Positions 1-5,980 of a stretch of DNA of 6,477 bases are shown here, in pieces. The notes beneath the pieces are model-generated. The model made no database searches and had not been told where the DNA came from. It worked only from the letters and a program-made list of their open reading frames with translations. Numbering within the stretch: position 1 is the stretch's first letter; each line of letters begins with the position of its first letter. The DNA is from an uncultured Eubacteriales bacterium (GTDB taxonomy: Bacteria; Bacillota; Clostridia; Oscillospirales; Acutalibacteraceae): the NCBI GenBank assembly GCA_934630995.1, contig CAKTXU010000107.1, positions 1 to 6,477 of the forward strand, given 5' to 3'. A program made the translations under genes and the position numbers.

Positions 1-40
1 CTCTAGCGCTGTATGAAAAGGAGAGTTACGGCGGATAAAT

Positions 41-88
41 CCGACAAAGGAAGGGCAGTTGTCGAAACAACCGCCCTTCCTTTGTCGG
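41..88 (-). terminator. Long hairpin closing the minus-strand operon, probable terminator
   Basis: Bases 41-56 and 73-88 are perfect reverse complements (16 bp). After one mismatch (57/72), bases 58-62 pair with 67-71, giving 21 pairs in all. On the minus strand the loop reads UUCG, a known stabilising tetraloop sequence. The hairpin begins about 10 nt after the stop codon of the 78-residue gene. The tract that follows on the minus strand (ATTTATCC) is only weakly U-rich. The element may therefore work more as a transcript 3' end stabiliser, or as a bidirectional terminator, than as a textbook intrinsic terminator. Nothing else is recognisable in bases 1-40. Confidence 0.75.
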
Positions 89-98
89 CGTTCTGGGT

Positions 99-335
99 TT
101 ATTGTGCTTGAAATAATGGGAAAGCCATTGAATAGCTCCCCTGCTCCTGCGTTTCCCGGATGGAGGAGACACTGTCCGCCACAAGCAGCACGTTTCCCTT
201 GATATTCTCTATCGCCGATTCCTCCATCTTCTCCTGTATGCGGGAGGAGAGGCTCAGAATTACCGCGACGATACCGGCAATCACCAACAGCGCCACACCT
301 AGAACGGCGATATATCTTTTTTGAATATGCTTCAT
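99..335 (-). CDS. Small single-pass membrane protein, probable truncated sensor N-terminus
   Basis: This encodes 78 residues. A short basic N-terminus (MKHIQKRY) is followed by one hydrophobic segment at about residues 8-30, then a polar extracytoplasmic stretch (SSRIQEKMEESAIENIKGN) ending at GSYSMAFPLFQAQ. The layout (inside-positive charge, one helix, then an amphipathic juxtamembrane helix) is that of the start of membrane-bound sensor kinases or cyclases with an extracellular Cache-type domain. No second membrane segment and no sensor or output domain follows. The start codon overlaps the stop of the upstream cyclase as ATGA, and an AAAGGGAGA Shine-Dalgarno (345-353) sits about 10 nt upstream, so translation is probably coupled. 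It may be a remnant of a deleted longer gene or a genuine small membrane partner of the cyclase. That it is an expressible reading frame is likely; its function is unknown. Confidence 0.65.
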   Translation of the reverse strand: MKHIQKRYIAVLGVALLVIAGIVAVILSLSSRIQEKMEESAIENIKGNVLLVADSVSSIRETQEQGSYSMAFPLFQAQ

Positions 336-2545
336 TTGGGGCTGTCTCCCTTTGCCTGCAGCCGCTTATATTCTGTGATATCGGCACAAGTAATGAGGTA
401 GGCGCGGCTGTCGCCCCATTTCATCGGGGAATACCGCGTCTTGGTCCAAACGTCATATTGCGGATTGTAAACCTCCGTGGCGCCGGTCAGCGGACAGCTC
501 CCACAGGGCGTGTTCCGGCCGAAAAACGCCTGGTGGCAGGTCATCCCCGTCCTGGCGGACGGGTCAAGCTGCAGTGTTTTTTGATTTAGGTATAACAGTT
601 CATAGGTATCCTGCCGTATGGCATAGATATAAGCGTCCTGCATATCCAGAATGGTGTTGAGCTGGACCATGATCTGCTCGTTGCGGTCCGCTTCGCGTTT
701 CTTCAGAAGAAAGGTGGTCAGCATCTGCGCTACCAGGGAGAGTATGCCGATTTCCTCTTTATTCCACATCCGCAAACCTGTGCATTCGTCGAAGCCGATG
801 AAGCCGCGGAACGTCTTCCCGTCGTGTAGCGCGCACTGGAGCGTGGAACGGATCCCTTGACTCTCAAACAACGCGGTCTGGTCCGGCGAGAGCGCATGAA
901 TGTCCCGGCAGTAAAAGATGGAATTATCCCGGAATAGTTCCGGATAATCCTTTACATTATCCCATGAATAATGCTGCAAACGATCTTTTTGCGGCGTAAT
1001 GCTCTCATTGCACCATTCGTAGGTATTCGTCGTATAGGTTCCGTCAGCGCTGTTCTCAAACACATAGGCCCGGCTCACATCGAAACGTCTGCCCACGATC
1101 TCCAGGATCGCTTCTACTGCATGGTCAATGTCGCAGGTATCGTAGAGAATTTGAAATACATAGTTGACCAAATCCCCGGACTTCCCGCTGGCAGCTTGAT
1201 CGGAATCAATGGCCGCCCCCAGAGAGGAGTACCCGATCCGTTCCACAGCCGCCATACTCCTGGCGTCATACCGGGCATACTGATTCTTCCCCTGGCTTTT
1301 GGCCTGATACAGCGCCAGGTCAGCACAGTGGTACAGGGCCTGGTAATCGTTGCCGTCCCACGGATAGATGGCCAGGCCGATGCTGCAGGTTACCTCAACG
1401 GCCTGTTTTTCCCCTCGGAACAGCTGCTCAAACATTTCCAGAAGCTTCCGTGCCTTATCTTCGGCGACCTGAGAGGAGGGAATATCCTTTAAAAACATCG
1501 CGAACTCGTCCCCGCCTATCCTGCCGATCACGTCCGATTTTCGTGTCAGTTTCTTCATGCCCGCCGCCAGTTCCGCCAGCACAGCGTCCCCGAACAAATG
1601 GCCCTGCCTATCGTTTACCTGCTTGAAATTATCCACATCGATAACGAACATGGCGCAGACAGTCTCCGGCTTGCCCGCCAGGTACTGCTCCGCCCTGCGT
1701 TCCATTTCAGCATGGTTATAGAGGCCGGTCAGGGCATCCAGCTCCGCCCGCCTGCGCAGGTCTTCCATCATCCGTTTTTCCTCGTCAATGTCTGAAATCG
1801 TACCCACCGCGCGCAGTGGCATATTGTCGGTGCTGTACTGGGTGGCGGCCCGCAGCCGGCACCAAATATATTGTTCCTTCGCGTTGCGGATACGGACGTC
1901 GATGACCGCATTAGGCGCCCCCTTTTTGACCTCGTCCATCAGCGCGGCCATAGGTTCGATATCATCGGGGTGGAAATGATACAAAATTTCTTCCTTCCGC
2001 AGGCTGGCATCATAATTGGGCGCATAGCCAAACTTCTCCAGCCAGTTGGGAGAAAAGTTTATGGTGTCTGCGGCGAGATCCCATTCAAAAATAATGTCCG
2101 AGGATTGGTTCATGATGATTTCCAGGTGCTCCAGAGACAGGCGGAGCTTCTCCTGCGCATCCCGTACCTCGGTGAGATCCAGGAAAATACAGAAAAACCG
2201 TTCCTCCTGTTCGTTGCCAAACAGCTGGGCGCTGCTGGCGGTCCATTTATAGCCGCCGTCCTTGCATAATACCCGGTAGCTCAGAGACAGCCGGTCGCCC
2301 TTGTTCAGCTGTCTTTCAACTTCGATCAGGAAATTCTGCCGGTCCGACGGATGGATCAGGGAGAGAAAATAGTTTTGAAACCCTTCTTCCAGCTCTTTTC
2401 TGGAAAATCCGAACATACCGACAAAACCATCGTTGACCTCCACAATGGTAAAATTGCCGTCGTTCCTGCACTGCATGACCCCGCCGGGGATAAGGTTTAA
2501 GAGGGCTTCCCCTTCCGGACTCAGCCCTTTCAGCAGTCTTTTCAT
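332..2545 (-). CDS. Diguanylate cyclase, PAS-PAS-GGDEF-GAF-PAS
   Basis: The 737-residue protein is predicted to make c-di-GMP from two GTP. No membrane segment is visible, so it should be cytosolic. Domains in order: PAS about 12-128, PAS about 140-256, a short helical linker, GGDEF about 267-427, GAF-like about 455-615, and a cysteine-bearing PAS-like module about 625-730. The cyclase core is intact: DALTGLYNH at 270-278, metal-site D303 in VIDVDNFKQVND, and the signature GGDEF at 344-348. An inhibitory-site RxxD (R335, D338) lies five residues before the signature, so product inhibition is expected. The cyclase domain is unusually internal, with two sensory-type domains after it. The last module has TYELLYLNQ (647-655) and C670, C681, C684, and a matching module occurs in the upstream kinase. 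The start is supported by GAGGAG six bases before ATG. The stop overlaps the next gene. Confidence 0.93.
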   Translation of the reverse strand: MKRLLKGLSPEGEALLNLIPGGVMQCRNDGNFTIVEVNDGFVGMFGFSRKELEEGFQNYFLSLIHPSDRQNFLIEVERQLNKGDRLSLSYRVLCKDGGYKWTASSAQLFGNEQEERFFCIFLDLTEVRDAQEKLRLSLEHLEIIMNQSSDIIFEWDLAADTINFSPNWLEKFGYAPNYDASLRKEEILYHFHPDDIEPMAALMDEVKKGAPNAVIDVRIRNAKEQYIWCRLRAATQYSTDNMPLRAVGTISDIDEEKRMMEDLRRRAELDALTGLYNHAEMERRAEQYLAGKPETVCAMFVIDVDNFKQVNDRQGHLFGDAVLAELAAGMKKLTRKSDVIGRIGGDEFAMFLKDIPSSQVAEDKARKLLEMFEQLFRGEKQAVEVTCSIGLAIYPWDGNDYQALYHCADLALYQAKSQGKNQYARYDARSMAAVERIGYSSLGAAIDSDQAASGKSGDLVNYVFQILYDTCDIDHAVEAILEIVGRRFDVSRAYVFENSADGTYTTNTYEWCNESITPQKDRLQHYSWDNVKDYPELFRDNSIFYCRDIHALSPDQTALFESQGIRSTLQCALHDGKTFRGFIGFDECTGLRMWNKEEIGILSLVAQMLTTFLLKKREADRNEQIMVQLNTILDMQDAYIYAIRQDTYELLYLNQKTLQLDPSARTGMTCHQAFFGRNTPCGSCPLTGATEVYNPQYDVWTKTRYSPMKWGDSRAYLITCADITEYKRLQAKGDSPK

Positions 2546-2551
2546 GGTTGT

Positions 2552-2557
2552 CTCCTC
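2552..2557 (-). promoter_or_regulatory. Strong Shine-Dalgarno of the cyclase gene
   Basis: On the minus strand GAGGAG precedes the ATG at 2545 with a 6-nt gap. This is much stronger than the site in front of the upstream kinase gene. It fixes the cyclase start and suggests that the cyclase is translated independently of the kinase. Confidence 0.85.
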
Positions 2558-2572
2558 ACGCTTTCAATCCAA

Positions 2573-2589
2573 CCACCATTTTATGGCGG
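2573..2589 (-). other. Small hairpin in the kinase-cyclase spacer
   Basis: On the minus strand CCGCCAT and ATGGTGG form a 7-bp stem (one G-U pair) around an AAA loop. It lies 27 nt after the kinase stop and 15 nt before the cyclase Shine-Dalgarno. No U-tract follows, so a full terminator is unlikely. It could be an RNA-processing or stability element within the operon, or chance. Confidence 0.4.
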
Positions 2590-2615
2590 TACTCAGACCA
2601 CTATGTATGAAGGTT

Positions 2616-5402
2616 TTAGCCGATCCACTTTTGCAGAGTTTCCATGAGCCGGTCGACCTCGATGGGTTTTGCCACATGATCGTTCATACCCGCGCTGTGC
2701 GCCTTTCCAATATCCGAAGCAAAAGCGTTGGCCGTCAGCGCAAGGATGGGGACGGTTTTCGCGTCTTTCCTCTTCAGTGAACGGATTGCCTCAGCCGCCT
2801 GATAGCCGTCCATCACAGGCATCTGGATGTCCATCAGGATGCAGTCGTATTTACCCGATGCGGAGGTCGAGAATTTCTCCACTGCCAGCCGGCCGTTCTC
2901 CGCCTCATCGATCACAAAGCCATGCATTTTCAACAGTTCTGCCGCAATTTCCCGATTGAGCGGATTGTCCTCCACCAGCAAAATCCGCTTGCCCTTTAAG
3001 CTGGATTGGGCTTTCTCGGCGGGAAGCGCGGTGGCGTCGGAACGTCCGCTTTGGCAGAACTGGTGAAAGGTATGGGTAATCTTGGACTTGAACAGCGGTT
3101 TGGTAATAAAGGCGTCCGCCCCGGCGAGCCGGAATTCCTCTTCAATATCGGAGTAATCATAGGCTGAAATGACGATGATGGGCACATCCATGCCCAGCTT
3201 TTTCCGAATTACCCTGAGCGTTTCCAAGCCGTCCATTTCCGGCATTTTCCAGTCCAGAATGACAGAAAAGAAGTCGTCTTTCGCCTCATGGGCGTCCACA
3301 ACGCGACGGATCGCTTCCTTCCCCGAGAGCACCCAGCTGCTCCGCATGCCCAGCTCGTCCAGAATCTCAGCGGCGCTCTCGCAGATGACCTTATCGTCGT
3401 CCACCACCAGCACCGGCAGTCCGGAAAGCTCCTCATTGTTCTCTTCGGCTTCCTCGCTCAGTTCGAATGAGACGGCAACAATGAATTGGCTGCCCTCTCC
3501 CAAGGTGCTCTTGATCTCGATTGTGCCGTTCATCATGCGCACGATATTCTGCGTGATGGCCATGCCCAGCCCGGTCCCCTGTATGCGGTTGGCCTTGGCC
3601 TCCTCCGCCCGGGAGAAGGGCTCAAAAATATGGGGGATGAAATCCTCGGTCATCCCAAATCCATTGTCGGTGACGATAAACTCGTATTGTCCCCTGCCCT
3701 TGGCAAAGGACGGCACCTCCTTGACCCGAAGGCCGACGCTTCCGCCGTCGGGCGTATATTTCACCGCATTGGACAGCAGGTTGGTGAGCACCTGCTGCAG
3801 GCGGTTTTGATCCGTTACCACGATTTCGTGCCGCACATGGTCGGCGTTGATTTGCAGCTCCTGATGCTTTTCCGCCGCCAGCGGCCGGAACACGTCCATG
3901 ACGTCCTCAATCAGCTCCGGCAGGGAGACGGTCTCGGAAACGAGATCGATTTTCCCACTCTCGATTTTGGACATATCCAGCACCTCGTTGATGAGGTTCA
4001 AAAGATGCCGGCTGGAGACGTTGATTTTATTCAGGCAGTCCTGTATTTTTTCCGGGGACTGCAAATTTGCCTGCGCGATGACCGCCATGCCAATGATGGC
4101 GTTCATGGGCGTGCGGATATCGTGGGACATGGAGGAGAGAAAGTTTGTTTTGGCGTCGTTGGCGATCTGAGCCGCCTTGCAGGCGTCTTCCAGTGCCTGC
4201 CTTTGCCGGGCCTGCTCCGTGCGCTCCGCCGTCACGTCGACGCCCACGCTGTAATAGGAGGGAATCCCATCCCAACTATCCTCTGCGCTGACATAGCTGT
4301 ATGTCATCATCAAAATCTTGACCGTCCCGCCCCGGGTGACGACGCGGGCCTCCACGGCCGTGGACTCCCCGGTTAGCCTGGACTGTTCCATGACGGCAGC
4401 GGCGCGTTCGATATCATCCGGGTGCACATAGCCGCACTGGAAATGCAGTTCCTGCTCAAATTGTTTTTTGGTATAGCCTATCAGGTCCAGAAAACCGCCG
4501 CTGTACCAGAGGACCGTGCGCATATCCCGGCCGTCCACCCGCGCCAAGCCGCCGGGCACGCTGCGGATCAACGCGTCCCGCTCCTGATCCTTCTTCGCCA
4601 GCTTATATTCCGTGCTGTACATGTCGTGGGACAGCTCCAGGCGCGCCCGGCGGCCTTCCCAGTTGACGACGCGGTTCTTAATCATAAAGGTCCGCTCCAA
4701 GACCGGGTTCTGAAACTCCCACTCGTAGAACGCATCCTCCGTCAATTTGCTGTTGGTGCAGAAGGGGCAGGGGGATGTTCTTCCCTGGATGACCTCGTAG
4801 CACTTACGGCCCACCGCCTTTACCGCCGGCACCCCCAGAACGTCACAGGAATGCTGATTCAGATACAGCAGCTCATAGGTCTCCATATCGCTGACGTAGA
4901 CATTGCCCTCGTAGGTGTCCAGCATAAAGTGGAAATAGTCGAGTTTCTGCCTATAAAGGCGCTCTTGCGCTTCTTTCTCGGCAACTAGAGCGTCCACACC
5001 CGTAAGCTCAGCCAGCAGTACCGGCACACCCGTTTCAGTAGTCTCCTGTACCGTTCCGTACATATGCGCCCAGGAATAGCCGCCCCCTCCGAGAGGCAGG
5101 CGAATGCTCATTTCGATATCGGAGCGGCCCTCTTTGAGGGCCTGCGTCAGCTCTTGACGAATAGAGGCAAGCTCCTCCGTCAGCGTTGCATAATATTGCT
5201 GCAGATTCTGGAAATGGCGGCAGAAGCTTTCTTTTGAATATTCGATACGGCTGAAAAAACTGGCATTTCCCCATTGAAAGGTAAGCCCTTCGTCCAGCAG
5301 GCAGCAGACCATGCCCGTCTTCAGCGCTTCCATCGCTGCCGGGCATTCTCTCCTTGTCTTTTGAGACCTATACTCTTTATTTTGCTCCGTCACATTTTCC
5401 AT
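2616..5402 (-). CDS. Cytoplasmic hybrid sensor histidine kinase with two receiver domains
   Basis: The 928-residue protein autophosphorylates a histidine and passes the phosphate to its own receivers. Domains in order: divergent PAS about 25-135, cysteine-bearing PAS-like module about 153-268 (TYELLYLNQ at 175-183; C201, C212, C215), PAS with a PAS_3-like YVHPDD segment about 275-395, HisKA with SHDIRTP (H427), and HATPase about 525-645. The HATPase carries the N box NLLSNAVKYT, G1 DNGFGM (579-584), FEPF and G2 GTGLGM (609-614). REC1 (about 663-780) has D668-D670, phosphoacceptor D717, S746 and K768. REC2 (about 805-925) has E811/D812, phosphoacceptor D858, T890 and K912. All catalytic residues appear present. 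No signal peptide or membrane helix is visible, so it should sense a cytoplasmic cue. It has no HPt domain. An in-frame TGA lies two codons before ATG, so the frame cannot extend upstream. The ribosome site (GGGCGG) is weak. Confidence 0.94.
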   Translation of the reverse strand: MENVTEQNKEYRSQKTRRECPAAMEALKTGMVCCLLDEGLTFQWGNASFFSRIEYSKESFCRHFQNLQQYYATLTEELASIRQELTQALKEGRSDIEMSIRLPLGGGGYSWAHMYGTVQETTETGVPVLLAELTGVDALVAEKEAQERLYRQKLDYFHFMLDTYEGNVYVSDMETYELLYLNQHSCDVLGVPAVKAVGRKCYEVIQGRTSPCPFCTNSKLTEDAFYEWEFQNPVLERTFMIKNRVVNWEGRRARLELSHDMYSTEYKLAKKDQERDALIRSVPGGLARVDGRDMRTVLWYSGGFLDLIGYTKKQFEQELHFQCGYVHPDDIERAAAVMEQSRLTGESTAVEARVVTRGGTVKILMMTYSYVSAEDSWDGIPSYYSVGVDVTAERTEQARQRQALEDACKAAQIANDAKTNFLSSMSHDIRTPMNAIIGMAVIAQANLQSPEKIQDCLNKINVSSRHLLNLINEVLDMSKIESGKIDLVSETVSLPELIEDVMDVFRPLAAEKHQELQINADHVRHEIVVTDQNRLQQVLTNLLSNAVKYTPDGGSVGLRVKEVPSFAKGRGQYEFIVTDNGFGMTEDFIPHIFEPFSRAEEAKANRIQGTGLGMAITQNIVRMMNGTIEIKSTLGEGSQFIVAVSFELSEEAEENNEELSGLPVLVVDDDKVICESAAEILDELGMRSSWVLSGKEAIRRVVDAHEAKDDFFSVILDWKMPEMDGLETLRVIRKKLGMDVPIIVISAYDYSDIEEEFRLAGADAFITKPLFKSKITHTFHQFCQSGRSDATALPAEKAQSSLKGKRILLVEDNPLNREIAAELLKMHGFVIDEAENGRLAVEKFSTSASGKYDCILMDIQMPVMDGYQAAEAIRSLKRKDAKTVPILALTANAFASDIGKAHSAGMNDHVAKPIEVDRLMETLQKWIG

Positions 5403-5407
5403 GATTC

Positions 5408-5491
5408 AACCGCCCATTCTGAATGCGGTTTGTGAGAATCGATTTTGTTCTTTCCGCTTTCACCTATGATCACAGCTTCTCGACAAACCGC
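5408..5491 (-). promoter_or_regulatory. Structured mRNA leader of the kinase gene with alternative pairings
   Basis: In the leader transcript GCGGUUUGU (5491-5483) pairs perfectly with ACAAACCGC (5433-5425). The stem extends through GAGA/UCUC past a single bulged base (5482), giving about 13 pairs around a loop of about 40 nt. The downstream arm also contains AACCGC (5430-5425), which is complementary to GCGGUU (5413-5408), 6-11 nt before the start codon where the Shine-Dalgarno should lie. The two pairings exclude each other, so the leader could switch between an open and a blocked ribosome site. I do not recognise it as a GEMM-type c-di-GMP riboswitch or another named class. The pairings are seen directly; regulation is inferred. 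Confidence 0.5.
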
Positions 5492-5518
5492 TAATTGCTC
5501 ATATACATATTTATTATC

Positions 5519-5547
5519 AGTATAGCAAAATTCGTCGGAAATAGCAA
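5519..5547 (-). promoter_or_regulatory. Extended -10 sigma-A-type promoter of the kinase-cyclase operon
   Basis: On the minus strand TTGCTA (5547-5542, four of six matches to TTGACA) is followed after exactly 17 nt by TATACT (5524-5519). TG sits one base before the -10, giving an extended -10 element (TGCTATACT). Transcription would start near 5512, leaving a leader of about 110 nt. A second, weaker -10-like GATAAT lies just downstream (5518-5513). The position between the gene gap and the kinase start fits an operon promoter. Confidence 0.65.
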
Positions 5548-5748
5548 GAGCTTGGACGATAACCAAAAGCCGTAAGTACGAACCAACCGCTTTGTGAGAT
5601 GGACTGCGGAAGCGGGAAAAAGGCTTGGTGGCTGGAAACGAAACGAGTGCTGTTTAGGGGACCCCAAAGTTACACCGTCCTATTCCAATAGATTTGGGCG
5701 GGAAAGTCGGACAGCCGGTCCGTCTTTCTCTCCCTATAGGACTATCGG

Positions 5749-5770
5749 CGCTGAGCTTGTGAGCTTAGCG
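5749..5770. repeat. 9-bp hairpin with 4-nt loop
   Basis: CGCTGAGCT (5749-5757) and AGCTTAGCG (5762-5770) pair over nine positions with one G-U wobble on the plus-strand RNA, around the loop TGTG. It is the longest stem of the hairpin cluster. No U-tract follows on either strand, so it is not an intrinsic terminator. Confidence 0.55.
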
Positions 5771-5785
5771 GTTCTCCCTTCTCAT

Positions 5786-5810
5786 GGGGCATAAAAAAAG
5801 CCAATGCCCC
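5786..5810. repeat. 7-bp GC-rich hairpin with an A7/T7 loop
   Basis: GGGGCAT (5786-5792) pairs with ATGCCCC (5804-5810). The 11-nt loop contains seven A on the plus strand, hence seven T on the minus strand. Because the T-run lies in the loop and not after the stem, this is not a canonical terminator for the reductase gene. It is nevertheless the only run of seven T after the reductase stop, so it could still contribute to termination. Confidence 0.45.
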
Positions 5811-5827
5811 TGTGATAATCATCACAG
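5810..5827. promoter_or_regulatory. Perfect palindrome matching the Crp-type operator consensus
   Basis: CTGTGAT (5810-5816) and ATCACAG (5821-5827) are exact inverted copies with a 4-nt centre. The core is TGTGA-N6-TCACA, the consensus for Crp-type regulators of the Crp/Fnr superfamily. It lies about 155 bp downstream of the reductase stop and about 265 bp upstream of the kinase -35 box, too far for simple promoter-proximal control. It may instead be part of the hairpin cluster. The palindrome is certain; the operator role is a guess. Confidence 0.3.
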
Positions 5828-5980
5828 AAGTCATCAGCTTTAAAACGGTTCAGACAGTCGCCCCGGGAAACGTCATTCCCGTAACGCTTGCCGGCGCTTT
5901 TCAAAGGACCTTGATAAGCGGAGATAGGGGCGCGGCATGGCGTCACGTCCCTTCCCGCGATATCACTATGTATCCTGTGG

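Larger units (their letters stand above)
5548..5980. other. 433-bp hairpin-rich region with no convincing gene
   Basis: No reading frame here has both a Shine-Dalgarno and a recognisable domain. The right part (5828-5980) directly follows the aldo/keto reductase stop and holds only a 6-bp hairpin (CGGGAA 5864-5869 with TTCCCG 5876-5881). The left part (5581-5827) contains a series of hairpins: CCGCTT/AAGCGG (5587-5592 with 5610-5615), CGGAC/GTCCG (5708-5712 with 5718-5722), a 9-bp stem at 5749-5770, GGGGCAT/ATGCCCC (5786-5810) and a perfect palindrome (5810-5827). A near-palindrome around GGGGACCCC lies at 5653-5668. It could be a structured RNA, a repeated intergenic element or the remnant of a mobile element. 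I cannot assign it to a known class. Confidence 0.5.

Noticed and set aside
971..1492. Plus-strand frame (173 residues) opposite the cyclase gene
   Set aside because: It lies antisense to the GGDEF and GAF domains of a clear minus-strand gene and shows no domain or ribosome site of its own.
3486..4376. Long plus-strand frame (296 residues) opposite the kinase gene
   Set aside because: It is antisense to the HisKA, HATPase and neighbouring regions, whose motifs are unmistakable on the minus strand. It has no family resemblance and is a shadow of GC-rich codon structure.
5403..5512. c-di-GMP (GEMM) riboswitch in the kinase leader
   Set aside because: The location next to a diguanylate cyclase operon made it tempting, but I do not see the conserved GEMM-I core or receptor elements. 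Only the alternative stems can be supported.
5594..5794. Plus-strand 66-residue frame in the hairpin-rich gap
   Set aside because: There is no ribosome site before its ATG, no recognisable domain, and the composition is dominated by arginine, glycine and serine. It reads through the inverted repeats, as expected for conceptual translation of non-coding DNA.
5786..5827. Canonical intrinsic terminator for the aldo/keto reductase gene
   Set aside because: The seven-T run lies inside the loop of the GC-rich stem and not after it, and the neighbouring palindrome is separated from the T-run by 11 bases.
5742..5834. Minus-strand 30-residue frame beginning MTSVMIITGALAFFMP and ending in SSQAQRR
   Set aside because: It has a hydrophobic start but no Shine-Dalgarno and an in-frame stop shortly upstream, and it overlaps three hairpins. 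It could be a relic of a longer gene, but nothing supports expression.
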